From contig CAVSKK010000001.1 in NCBI GenBank assembly GCA_963728535.1, forward strand, positions 2,542,001-2,606,000: a DNA stretch of 64,000 nucleotides, given 5' to 3'. Under the pieces are notes generated by a model. It was not told where the DNA came from and did no database searches. It worked only from the letters and a program-made list of their open reading frames with translations. This stretch comes from VAXT01 sp963728535 (GTDB taxonomy: Bacteria > Actinomycetota > Thermoleophilia > Gaiellales > Gaiellaceae). Positions 15,536 through 23,162 of this stretch are shown piece by piece. The first letter of the stretch is position 1; the number at the start of each line of letters is the position of its first letter. The position numbers and the translations under genes are program-made.

Positions 15536-16913
15536 GAACTAAGAATTCCGAGCCCTCCGACACGCCGTTCAGGCGCATCCGCATGAGCGTCCCGCCGCCC
15601 TCGGCGCTCTCCGCGACCACGGTGCCGCCGTGGGCCTGGGCGACCTGGCGGACGATCGCGAGCCCGAGGCCGGAGCCGGGGAGGCCGCGAGCCGAGCTCG
15701 CGCGGTAGAAGCGGTCGAAGACGTAGGGCAGGTCCTCCGGAGCGATGCCCGGGCCGTGGTCTCGAACGGTGAGCTCTCCGTCCCGCACCCCGACCTCGAC
15801 TTCCCCGCCGGCCGGGCTCCATTTGGCTGCGTTGTCGAGCAGGTTGGCGACTGCTCGCTCGATCGTCCTCGGGACGCCCTGCACGAGCGACTCGTTGAGG
15901 TCTGTCTTGAAGTCGATGCCCGGCCGGTTTCGCCGCGTGCGCTCCACCGCGTCGGCCGCGACGAGATCGAGGCGGACGTCCTCCTGGGCCTCCGGGCTCT
16001 GCTCCTCGCGAGCAAGCTCGATCAGCTCCGAGATGAGGGTCGTCATCTCGCCGAGCTGCTCGACGACGTCCGAGAGCAGCCGTTGACGCTCGCCCGGCGG
16101 CAATGTGCGCTCGGTGGCCAGCACCTCGATGTTCGTGCGCAGGCTCGTCAGCGGCGTTCGCAGCTCGTGAGACGCATCGGCCACGAGTTGGCGCTGCGCG
16201 CGGGTCGACTCCTCGAGGGCGCCGAGCATGGAGTTGAAGCTCAAGGCCAGGCGGCTCAACTCGTCCCGGCCGTCCGCGTCGATGCGCTCCGACAGGTCGC
16301 GCGTGGCCGCGACCTTCTCGCTGGCCTCGGTGAGCCGCCGCACGGGTGCGAGCGCAGCTCTCGAGACGACGAGGCCGAGCGCGACCGCGATCCCGATACC
16401 GAACGCGGCGATCAGGACCAGGAGGAGCGCCACGCGGTCGAGCGTGTGATTGACGTCCGTCAGAGGCTGCGCGACCTGGATCGCGTAGTTGCGTCCGGTC
16501 GAGTCTTGGGCGGGGGTGGTGAACACTCGAACGTCCGTCTTGCCGACCTTCGAGTTGCTGAAGAACGTCCCCTCGCCGCGCTGCGCTGTCTCGAGCGCCC
16601 TGCGCCCGACCGGGAGCGGCTGGGTCTCCTCGAACGTCCGCAAGGCGGTTCCGTCGGAGCTGACGACCTGGATGTAGCCGCCGGATCCGAGGATGTTGCG
16701 CTCGACCTCGATGTAGCGCCGCCCGTCCGGTGTCTCCTCGACGCGAATCGGTTGAGGCCCCGTCGTGATCTCCTGGGCGCGTGCTCTTAGCCGGTTGTCT
16801 ACCTGGTCGTACAGCGTGTCCTTGACGACGAACCAGACAACCGCCGACGCAGCGATGACGGCCAGCGCGACGGCGGCCGCCGCCACCAACGTCAGGCGTG
16901 CGCGAAAACTCAT
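15528..16913 (-). CDS. Membrane sensor histidine kinase, MprB-like
   Basis: This 461-residue kinase has an N-terminal membrane segment (about 8-30), an extracytoplasmic sensor of about 130 residues, and a second membrane segment (about 165-188). These are followed by a HAMP domain, a HisKA domain (LVADASHELRTPLTSLRTN with the phospho-His) and an ATPase domain with N box (NLLDNAAKWSP), DHGPGIAPED and GSGLGLAIVRQ. It overlaps the regulator stop by four bases (ATGA), so the pair is co-translated. Domain order and an htrA neighbour match the MprAB/CseBC envelope-stress class. The signal is likely cell-wall or protein-folding damage. Confidence 0.93.
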   Translation of the reverse strand: MSFRARLTLVAAAAVALAVIAASAVVWFVVKDTLYDQVDNRLRARAQEITTGPQPIRVEETPDGRRYIEVERNILGSGGYIQVVSSDGTALRTFEETQPLPVGRRALETAQRGEGTFFSNSKVGKTDVRVFTTPAQDSTGRNYAIQVAQPLTDVNHTLDRVALLLVLIAAFGIGIAVALGLVVSRAALAPVRRLTEASEKVAATRDLSERIDADGRDELSRLALSFNSMLGALEESTRAQRQLVADASHELRTPLTSLRTNIEVLATERTLPPGERQRLLSDVVEQLGEMTTLISELIELAREEQSPEAQEDVRLDLVAADAVERTRRNRPGIDFKTDLNESLVQGVPRTIERAVANLLDNAAKWSPAGGEVEVGVRDGELTVRDHGPGIAPEDLPYVFDRFYRASSARGLPGSGLGLAIVRQVAQAHGGTVVAESAEGGGTLMRMRLNGVSEGSEFLVRP

Positions 16914-17584
16914 TTGTCGCGCAGGGCGTACCCGACGCCGCGCACCGTCTGGATGAGCCGCGGCTCGTCGCTCGCTTCCGTCTTGCGGCGCAGGTAGCCG
17001 ATGTAGACGTCGAGCGAGTTCGACGCGAAGCCGAAGTCGTAGCCCCAGACGCGCTCGAAGATCACCGAGCGCGTCAAGACCTGGCGCGGGTTCCGCATGA
17101 AGAGCTCGAGCAGGGAGAACTCGGTCCGCGTGAGCTCGATCGGCCGATCGCCTCGCCGGACTTCTCTCGTGCGGGGGTCGAGCTCGAGGTCCGCGAACCG
17201 GAGCGTCTCTCCGCTCTCGTCGGTCGTCCTGCGCAGGAGCGCGCGCGTGCGGGCGAGCAGCTCCTCGAGCGCGAACGGCTTCGTGACGTAGTCGTCAGCG
17301 CCCGCGTCGAGGCCCGCGACCCGGTCTTCGACCTCGGTGCGCGCCGTCAGCATCAGCACCGGGAGCGTCCTACCCGAGCTGCGCAGGCGGCGGCAGACCT
17401 CGAGGCCGTCCACGCCGGGCATGAGCACGTCGAGGATGACCGCGTCCGGCTCGTCGCTCGATTCGAGGCGGGCGAGCGCCTCGTTGCCGTCCGCCGCGAG
17501 CTCGATCTCGTACCCCTCGAGCTCGAGAGCGCGCCGCAAGGAGTCGCGGACCGCCCGTTCATCATCGACGACTAGGATCTTCAT
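16910..17584 (-). CDS. OmpR-family response regulator, MprA-like
   Basis: The product has 224 residues. The receiver domain (1-118) has the acidic pair DDE near residue 7, the phospho-acceptor Asp in AVILDVLMPG, a Thr in MLTARTE and a Lys in YVTKPFA. The C-terminal winged-helix domain (about 130-222) includes LTRTEFSLLELFMRNPRQVL and RRKTEASDEPRLIQTVRGVGY. It is first in a two-gene operon with the kinase and diverges from htrA. Phased TAAGAAC/GTTCTTA repeats in the shared 131-base gap are the likely binding sites, implying autoregulation plus control of htrA. Confidence 0.95.
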   Translation of the reverse strand: MKILVVDDERAVRDSLRRALELEGYEIELAADGNEALARLESSDEPDAVILDVLMPGVDGLEVCRRLRSSGRTLPVLMLTARTEVEDRVAGLDAGADDYVTKPFALEELLARTRALLRRTTDESGETLRFADLELDPRTREVRRGDRPIELTRTEFSLLELFMRNPRQVLTRSVIFERVWGYDFGFASNSLDVYIGYLRRKTEASDEPRLIQTVRGVGYALRDK

Positions 17585-17620
17585 TGCTTCAATTGTTGCG
17601 CTGAAAGTATGAGGGGGGAA

Positions 17621-17660
17621 TAAGAACCCGCGTTCTTACAAAGTTCTTATGCAGTTCTCA
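17621..17660. promoter_or_regulatory. Four 11-bp-phased heptamers between mprA-like gene and htrA
   Basis: TAAGAAC (17621-17627, inverted), GTTCTTA (17632-17638), GTTCTTA (17643-17649) and GTTCTCA (17654-17660) begin exactly 11 bases apart. Tandem heptamers with 11-base spacing are the usual site architecture for OmpR/PhoB-family regulators, one helical turn per monomer. The array lies midway between the divergent starts at 17584 and 17716, so it can serve both directions. Confidence 0.8.
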
Positions 17661-17715
17661 GGTGGTACTTAGGCAGGACCGCTCTCATAGACGTATCCGA
17701 ATCGAAAGGAATCCG

Positions 17716-18878
17716 ATGAAGCACCGCCCAGGACGCATATCGACCCTGCTCATGGCTCTCGTCGCGACCCTCGCCATCGGCGCGGGCGCCGGGGCCGTTG
17801 CCTATTCGACTTTCTCTTCGCCCGACACGACGACCATCGTCCGCGTCCCCGTCGGCAACGCGGAGCCGACGGCCTCCACGTCCGCGCTCACGATCGGCGA
17901 GATCTACCGGCGCTCATACAAGGGCGTCGTCGAGATCACGGTCACGTCCCCGGGGACGAACCCGTTCGGCGGCCCAGAGTCTGAGCGGGCACAGGGCTCG
18001 GGCTTCGTCTACGACTCGGACGGCCACGTCGTCACGAACGAGCACGTCGTCGACGGCGCGCGGTCTGTTTCCGTGCGCTTCTGGAACGGCGACACCTACA
18101 AGGCGACCGTGGTCGGCTCCGACCCCTCGACCGACCTCGCGGTGATCAAAGTCGATGCGCCACAGTCGATTCTCTCCCCGCTGTCGGTCGGCGACTCCGC
18201 CAAGGTGCTCGTCGGGGACGGCGTGATCGCGATCGGCAGCCCCTTCGGGCTCGAGGAGACCGTCACGAGCGGCATCGTCAGCGCGCTCCATCGGCAGATG
18301 GAGGCGCCGAACCGCTTCACGATCAACGACTCGATCCAGACCGACGCCGCGATCAACCACGGCAACTCCGGTGGCCCGCTGCTCAACTCCGAGGGCGAGG
18401 TGATCGGCGTCAACGCGCAGATCCGCAGCGAACGGGGGCGGAAACGACGGCGTCGGCTTCGCGATTCCCTCGAACACGATCACGTCGATCGCAACCCAGC
18501 TGATCGACAGCGGTAAGGCGGAGCACGCCTACCTCGGCGTGTCCGTCCAGACGATCCCCGAGTCGGTCGCGTCGGACCTCGGGCTCGTCGCGGGCGTCGA
18601 ACTGGCCAAGGTGACGAGCGGCACCCCGGCCGCCAAGGCAGGGCTGCACGGATCGACCGGCACGAAGCAAGTCGATGGCGATGCGTATCCGACCGGAGGC
18701 GACGTGATCACCGAGATCGACGGACAGAAACGTCTCAACGGCCGAGGAGCTCCAGCGCGCGATCGACTCGAAGCACCCTGGCGACACGGTCTCGATCACG
18801 TACTGGCGTAACGGCGAGAGCCACACGACCGATGTGAAGCTCGCGAGCCGTCCTCGCATTCTCCCAGTCAACCCGTAG
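17716..18878 (+). pseudogene. HtrA/DegP-type secreted serine protease gene with two frameshifts
   Basis: The ATG at 17716 (after GAAAGGA) starts a membrane-anchored trypsin-like protease. It has an N-terminal membrane segment (LLMALVATLAIGAGAGAVAY), catalytic His in VTNEHVVDGA, Asp in STDLAVIKV and Ser in GNSGGPLL. The frame then breaks at the GGGGG run 18434-18438. The family sequence continues in the next frame (GGNDGVGFAIPSNTI, then PDZ domain YLGVSVQTI). A second break at AAAC 18728-18731 restores VSTAEELQRAIDSKHPGD through the stop at 18876. Both breaks equal one extra base. Corrected, the protein has about 387 residues and degrades or refolds damaged envelope proteins. Confidence 0.9.
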
Positions 18879-18889
18879 CCGGCAACGAC

Positions 18890-18918
18890 GAGAGGGCTGC
18901 CCACTAGGCGGCCCTCTC
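18890..18918 (+). terminator. Terminator after htrA
   Basis: GAGAGGGCTGCC (18890-18901) pairs with GGCGGCCCTCTC (18907-18918), with one G-T pair, around CACTA. It lies 11 bases after the htrA stop. It is followed at once by the phased repeats of the next promoter. Confidence 0.8.
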
Positions 18919-18921
18919 GGA

Positions 18922-18950
18922 TTCTTAGCACCTTCTTAGCGCCTCTTCAG
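18922..18950 (+). promoter_or_regulatory. 11-bp-phased TTCTTAG repeats upstream of the LTxxQ-like gene
   Basis: TTCTTAG occurs at 18922-18928 and 18933-18939, exactly 11 bases apart. The degenerate TCTTCAG at 18944-18950 keeps the phase. The core TTCTTA is the same as in the mprA-htrA array. The site lies 60 bases before the start at 19010 and is a likely activator site for the same regulator. Confidence 0.65.
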
Positions 18951-19009
18951 ATTGCCCTTAGAGGCCGATGCTTGGATAGAGGTAGATCAACTCGGGAAAG
19001 GATGCCCAG

Positions 19010-19711
19010 ATGAAGATGCTCAAGTCGAAACGAACACTGGCGGTCGCGGGGGCTCTGGCCCTTGGGGTCGGAGCCGGCGGCGCGATCGCCGCGTCGAAAG
19101 GCTCGACGACCTCGGGGAACGGATTCCTCGCGCGGGTCGCCGGGCACCTGGGCATCTCGACCGAGAAGCTCGAAGACGCGACGAAGGCGGCGGCGATCGA
19201 CCAGGTCGAGGCCGATCTCAAGGCCGGCCGGATCACGAAGGCCCAGGCCGACCAGATGAAGGCACGGATCAACGCCGGAGTCGTCCCGCTCTTCTTCGGT
19301 CGCCCGCATCGGTTCGGCGAGTTCGGTCACCGCCGCGGCCCCGGCGGCTTCGGCTTCCATCGCGGCGGGCACTTCTCCGCCGCGGTGAAGTACCTCGGCC
19401 TGACGGTGCCCCAGCTCCTTCAGAAGCTCTCCGGAGGAATGTCGCTGGCCGACGTCGCCAAGGCGCAGGACAAGTCGGTCGACGGGCTCAAGGAAGCGAT
19501 GCTCGCCGACGCGAAGACGCGCTTCGACCAGGCAGTGAAGAACGGCATGCTGACCGAGGCGCAGGCGACCAGGATCCTGAGCGAGCTCAAGTCGCGCATC
19601 GACCAGATCGTCAACGGCACTTTCCGCGGGCCCGGCGAGCGCCGAGAGTTCCACCGGCGAGGCGGCCCACCCGGCGACGCAGGCTTGGGCTTCCTGCCGC
19701 CCGCCGCCTAG
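19010..19711 (+). CDS. Secreted His-rich helical protein with LTxxQ-like motifs
   Basis: The product has 233 residues, with a signal peptide (about 1-28) and then two related helical repeats. The first runs from HLGISTEKLEDATKAA to GRITKAQADQMKARI. The second runs from YLGLTVPQLLQKLSGG to NGMLTEAQATRILSEL. Each ends in a [IL]TxAQA motif like the LTxxQ motif of the periplasmic chaperones CpxP and Spy. Between them is a His/Gly-rich linker (about 100-125, several H and R) that could bind metal. The ATG follows GGGAAAGGA. Its place beside htrA and a shared promoter motif suggest an envelope-stress chaperone or sensor-modulator. This is an inference. Confidence 0.75.
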   Translation: MKMLKSKRTLAVAGALALGVGAGGAIAASKGSTTSGNGFLARVAGHLGISTEKLEDATKAAAIDQVEADLKAGRITKAQADQMKARINAGVVPLFFGRPHRFGEFGHRRGPGGFGFHRGGHFSAAVKYLGLTVPQLLQKLSGGMSLADVAKAQDKSVDGLKEAMLADAKTRFDQAVKNGMLTEAQATRILSELKSRIDQIVNGTFRGPGERREFHRRGGPPGDAGLGFLPPAA

Positions 19712-19740
19712 CTCCGGACGTTTCTGCACCCCCAGCGAGA

Positions 19741-19768
19741 GAAGGGGCCCGCTCCGGCGGGCCTCTTC
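19741..19768 (+). terminator. Terminator hairpin after the LTxxQ-like gene
   Basis: GAAGGGGCCCGC (19741-19752) pairs with GCGGGCCTCTTC (19757-19768) with one mismatch around TCCG. It separates this gene from the convergent L,D-transpeptidase gene ending at 19786. Confidence 0.7.
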
Positions 19769-19785
19769 GGGTGGACCGAACGGTC

Positions 19786-20499
19786 CTAGAGCCGGCGGAT
19801 CGTCGCGCGCGTGCCGATCACGATCTGCGGCTCCTTTGCGGGCCGCAGCCAGCGCAGGATCGCGAGGAGCTGGGGCAGCGGCAGGCTCACGCAGCCGAGC
19901 GTCGGCCGGCCGGTGCTCGCGTGCAGGAAGATCCCCGAGCCGCGCCCGGGCACGATCGGATCCCGGTTGTAGTCGATCACCGCGAGATGCCGGTATGCGG
20001 TCGGCGATTCCGACATGTCTCCGCTCACGACGCGGAACGGAGGTCGTGTCCCGCAGCGCACGTGGCGGAACTTGTTGTAGGAGCCAGATCGTGGATCCTC
20101 GACCCACCAGTCGCCGCAGACGATCCGGTGGTAGCGGTAGCGCACGCCCGGATTCGCCGCGATGCCGTACATCACCGGGTTGAAGGGGAAGGCGCCGCTG
20201 GGCGTCGTGCGGTCCCCCTCGTGCTTGTCCTGCGAGATGCCCCGCTGGCCCACCCACGCCCTCCAGGGCCCGCTGACGGGCTTCCAGCACTCGCCGGCCT
20301 TGACCCAGGCTCGAAGGGTTCCGGTCGTCGCGCTGCGACGCTGCGTGACGACCGTGACGAGCTGCTTCGCCGAGCCGGTGTCGGCGAGCTGGTTGGCGAG
20401 CGTCGGCGGGCAGGCGGCGGCGATGGACGCATGATCGCCCGTCGCGGCGGCGGCCGGACAAAGCACGAGACAGGCCAGGATCGCAACGTTCCTCGTCAT
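19786..20499 (-). CDS. Secreted L,D-transpeptidase-like protein (YkuD fold)
   Basis: The product has 237 residues with a signal peptide (MTRNVAILACLVLCPAAAA). The catalytic segment is GSGIFLHASTGRPTLGCVSLP, which has the His and the Cys of the YkuD HxxxxxxxxGC motif. The upstream region GDRTTPSGAFPF is also typical. Such enzymes cross-link peptidoglycan or attach proteins to it, working outside the membrane. This variant belongs to the ErfK/YbiS-like group with a long insert containing several extra Cys. It diverges from an M15-type peptidase gene across only 29 bases, so the two wall enzymes likely share a promoter region. Confidence 0.85.
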   Translation of the reverse strand: MTRNVAILACLVLCPAAAATGDHASIAAACPPTLANQLADTGSAKQLVTVVTQRRSATTGTLRAWVKAGECWKPVSGPWRAWVGQRGISQDKHEGDRTTPSGAFPFNPVMYGIAANPGVRYRYHRIVCGDWWVEDPRSGSYNKFRHVRCGTRPPFRVVSGDMSESPTAYRHLAVIDYNRDPIVPGRGSGIFLHASTGRPTLGCVSLPLPQLLAILRWLRPAKEPQIVIGTRATIRRL

Positions 20500-20528
20500 T
20501 CCGCCCGTCAGACTAGTCTCGACGAGAG

Positions 20529-21137
20529 ATGAGCCTTGCCCTCCTCGCGCTGCTCGCCGTTCAGGTGCCGCCGTTTGCGCACAGCGTCTCGCCGGTGACG
20601 AGGGCTCAGCTTCCGCACTCGTGGCGTTCGGGCTGCCCGGTCGCGCCCTCCGCGCTGCGGCGCGTGCGGCTCTCCCACTGGGGCTTCGACGGCCAGGTGC
20701 ACACGGGTGCGCTGGTCGTCAACGAGAGCGCGGTGCGGGATGTGGTGGTCGTCTTCAGGCGTCTGTACAGGGCGCGGTTTCCGGTCCGGCGGATGCGCCC
20801 GATCGACGCGTACCGCGGAGACGACGAGCGCTCGCTTGCCGCTGACAACACGGCCGGGTTCAACTGCCGCTACGCGGTCGGCCCCGGGCCTCGGCGTTGG
20901 TCGACGCACGCGTACGGCCTGGCGATCGACGTCAACCCGGTCGAGAATCCCTACCTCGAGGGCGGCCGAGTGCATCCCCGGGCGGGCCGCGCCTATCTGA
21001 ACCGGTCGAACGTCCGGCCGGGCATGGCCGTGCGCGGCAGAGTGCTTGTCCGTGCGTTCGCCGCGGTCGGGTGGCAGTGGGGCGGCCGCTGGCAGGGGAC
21101 GCCCGACTACCAGCACTTCTCCGCGACCGGCGGCTAG
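20529..21137 (+). CDS. Secreted M15-family peptidase (D-Ala-D-Ala carboxypeptidase-like)
   Basis: This 202-residue protein has a short hydrophobic start (MSLALLALLAVQVPPFAHS), probably a signal peptide, then an M15C-type domain. Zinc-site motifs are visible: the first His with its Asp in STHAYGLAIDVNPVENPY and the second in PDYQHFSATGG. The region RMRPIDAYRGDDERSLAADNTAGFNCR matches M15 endopeptidases that cut peptidoglycan stem peptides. It diverges from the L,D-transpeptidase gene, suggesting paired remodelling of the cell wall. The substrate bond (D-Ala-D-Ala or L-Ala-D-Glu) cannot be decided by eye. Confidence 0.85.
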   Translation: MSLALLALLAVQVPPFAHSVSPVTRAQLPHSWRSGCPVAPSALRRVRLSHWGFDGQVHTGALVVNESAVRDVVVVFRRLYRARFPVRRMRPIDAYRGDDERSLAADNTAGFNCRYAVGPGPRRWSTHAYGLAIDVNPVENPYLEGGRVHPRAGRAYLNRSNVRPGMAVRGRVLVRAFAAVGWQWGGRWQGTPDYQHFSATGG

Positions 21138-21286
21138 GGCCCTCGCTGCGCGGCCTTGCGGTAAACCCGCAGAGAACACTGCGGAGATATCGCGTGTGGG
21201 TGCGGGTCGCTCCCGAAGCCCTGGCACATGGTGCGGCCTACCGTCGGGAGTGGAGTCGCCAGCCTCGATCCAAGGAGTCAACCCCG

Positions 21287-22429
21287 ATGGCATCTCACCC
21301 CGCATCCGTCTACCCAAGCCCGGAGACCGATTCCGGTGCATTCTTCAAGGTCGCAGCGATCCTGCTCGGCTTCGCCGTCGCAGTCGTCGGCTTCGTTGCC
21401 CTGATGTTGTGGACCGACGCGCGCAACGCTCGCGACGAGGTGAGCGCTGCCACTCAGGGGACGAGCCAGCCTGCCGCGCACGATCACAACGCCGCGCTTC
21501 CATTGAGCAGCTTCGCCGGCGTCGTGCCCGCGAATGCACAGGCTCTGGCCGAGGCGCACAAGGCCTACGACGCGACGCTGCCGGCTGCGCCGGCGGGGAA
21601 CGTCGCCAAGGTGCACATGACGCTCAAGGACATGACCGTCCAGATCGCGCCCGGCGTCAAGTACCGGACCTGGTCGTTCAGCGGCCACGGCGCCCCGGGG
21701 CCGATCGTGCACGTGCGCGAGGGCCAGACGGTCCAGATGACGCTGACCAACGGTGGGACGATCCCGCACTCGATCGACTTCCACGCTGCGCGGATCGCGC
21801 CGAACAAGGCCTTCAAAGATGTGATGCCCGGTGAGTCATTCAGCTTCCGCTTCAAGGCGACCGACCCCGGCGTCTTCATGTACCACTGCGGCACGAAGCC
21901 GGTCCTCGCGCACATCGCCAACGGGATGTACGGGGCGATCGTCGTCTCGCCGACGAAGAAGCCGCTGCCGAAGGTCGACAAGGAATACGTCCTCGTCGCC
22001 AGCGAGTGGTACCTGAACGGCGACGGTATCGCCGAGCCGGCCTCTCTTGAGATGAGCAAGGCCCGTGCGATGGAGCCGGACTGGACGACCTTCAACGGCT
22101 ACGCGAACCAGTACGTCACCCATCCGCTGACTGCCGATCCCGGCGACACCGTTCGCTTCTGGGTGGCCGCCGCCGGCCCGACGCTCGACACGAACTTCCA
22201 CGTGGTCGGCGCCGTCTTCGACCGCGCTTGGCCGAACGCGAACGTGAGCGGTGCGCCGGAGCGCGGCGTCCAGACCGTGATCGTGCCCGCCGGAGGTGGC
22301 GGAGTCTTCGACACCAGGATCGACGACGAGGGCCTTTATCCCTTCGTCTCCCACGCCTTCGCGCACGTCGACCTCGGGCAGGTCGGACTCCTGAAGGTGG
22401 GCAACCCCGAGGGGACGATGTCGCACTGA
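21287..22429 (+). CDS. Membrane-anchored two-domain copper oxidase, NirK/AniA-like nitrite reductase
   Basis: The product has 380 residues with an N-terminal membrane anchor (VAAILLGFAVAVVGFVALML) and then two cupredoxin domains. Type 1 copper ligands are seen in MYHCGTKPVLAHIANGMYG (Cys, two His nearby and Met). Type 2 copper ligands are seen in IPHSIDFHA, NFHVVGAVFD and YPFVSHAFAHVD. The Asp in DFH matches the catalytic Asp. This pattern fits copper nitrite reductases that reduce nitrite to nitric oxide. The ATG at 21287 follows AAGGAG. No nor or nitrate genes are near, so detoxification or an unrelated copper oxidase role is also possible. Confidence 0.85.
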   Translation: MASHPASVYPSPETDSGAFFKVAAILLGFAVAVVGFVALMLWTDARNARDEVSAATQGTSQPAAHDHNAALPLSSFAGVVPANAQALAEAHKAYDATLPAAPAGNVAKVHMTLKDMTVQIAPGVKYRTWSFSGHGAPGPIVHVREGQTVQMTLTNGGTIPHSIDFHAARIAPNKAFKDVMPGESFSFRFKATDPGVFMYHCGTKPVLAHIANGMYGAIVVSPTKKPLPKVDKEYVLVASEWYLNGDGIAEPASLEMSKARAMEPDWTTFNGYANQYVTHPLTADPGDTVRFWVAAAGPTLDTNFHVVGAVFDRAWPNANVSGAPERGVQTVIVPAGGGGVFDTRIDDEGLYPFVSHAFAHVDLGQVGLLKVGNPEGTMSH

Positions 22430-22481
22430 ACGGTCTCTGACCGGGGCAGCAAGCCGAGGCCCGACATAGGCTTCCCGCACG

Positions 22482-23162
22482 GTGGATGAACACGTGCTTC
22501 TCGTGGAGGACGACGCCTCCATCCGCGAGATCGCGACCCTCGGGCTCGAGCAAGCCGGCTTTCGCGTCACAGCGACCGGGGACGGACGCGACGCGCTCAT
22601 TCGCTTCCGGCAAGGCTCGTTCGACCTCGTCGTCCTCGACGTGATGCTCCCGTCGCTCGACGGCTTCGAGGTCTGCAAGGAGATCCGGCGTGAGAGCCAG
22701 GCGCCGATCGTCATGCTGACGGCGCGCAGCGAGCTGCACGACGTCATCGTCGGGCTCGAGCTCGGGGCCGACGACTACGTGACGAAGCCGTTCGAGCTGC
22801 CCGAGCTCGTCGCGAGGATCAAGGCCGTGCTTCGCCGGTCGGTTGCCGGGCCGGCCGACGAGACGATCGCAATCGACGATCTGGAGATCGATCCGGGCTC
22901 GTTCAGCGTCCGGCGCGGAGGCGAGGAGGTGCCGCTGACTGCGACGGAGTTCCGCCTGCTGCTCGAGCTCGCGCGGCGGCCGAAGCAGGTCTTCACCCGC
23001 GAGCTCCTGCTCGAGCTGGTCTGGAACTACGACTACCTCGGCGACTCGCGCCTCGTCGACGTCGCGGTGCAGCGGTTGCGGGCGAAGATCGAGGACGATC
23101 CGAAGCAGCCGAAGCTGATCCACACCGTGCGCGGCGTCGGCTACCGCCTCAATCCCGACTGA
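22482..23162 (+). CDS. OmpR-family response regulator
   Basis: The product has 226 residues. The receiver has LVEDDASIREIA, the phospho-Asp in LVVLDVMLPSLDG, Thr in MLTARSE and Lys in YVTKPFE. The winged-helix domain carries LTATEFRLLLELARRPKQVF and RLRAKIEDDPKQPKLIHTVRGVGY. A GTG at 22482 starts it, 52 bases after the NirK-like gene. Its stop and the kinase start share one base (TGATG), so the pair is coupled. The gene order regulator, kinase, GerMN protein suggests control of cell-envelope functions. Confidence 0.93.
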   Translation: MDEHVLLVEDDASIREIATLGLEQAGFRVTATGDGRDALIRFRQGSFDLVVLDVMLPSLDGFEVCKEIRRESQAPIVMLTARSELHDVIVGLELGADDYVTKPFELPELVARIKAVLRRSVAGPADETIAIDDLEIDPGSFSVRRGGEEVPLTATEFRLLLELARRPKQVFTRELLLELVWNYDYLGDSRLVDVAVQRLRAKIEDDPKQPKLIHTVRGVGYRLNPD

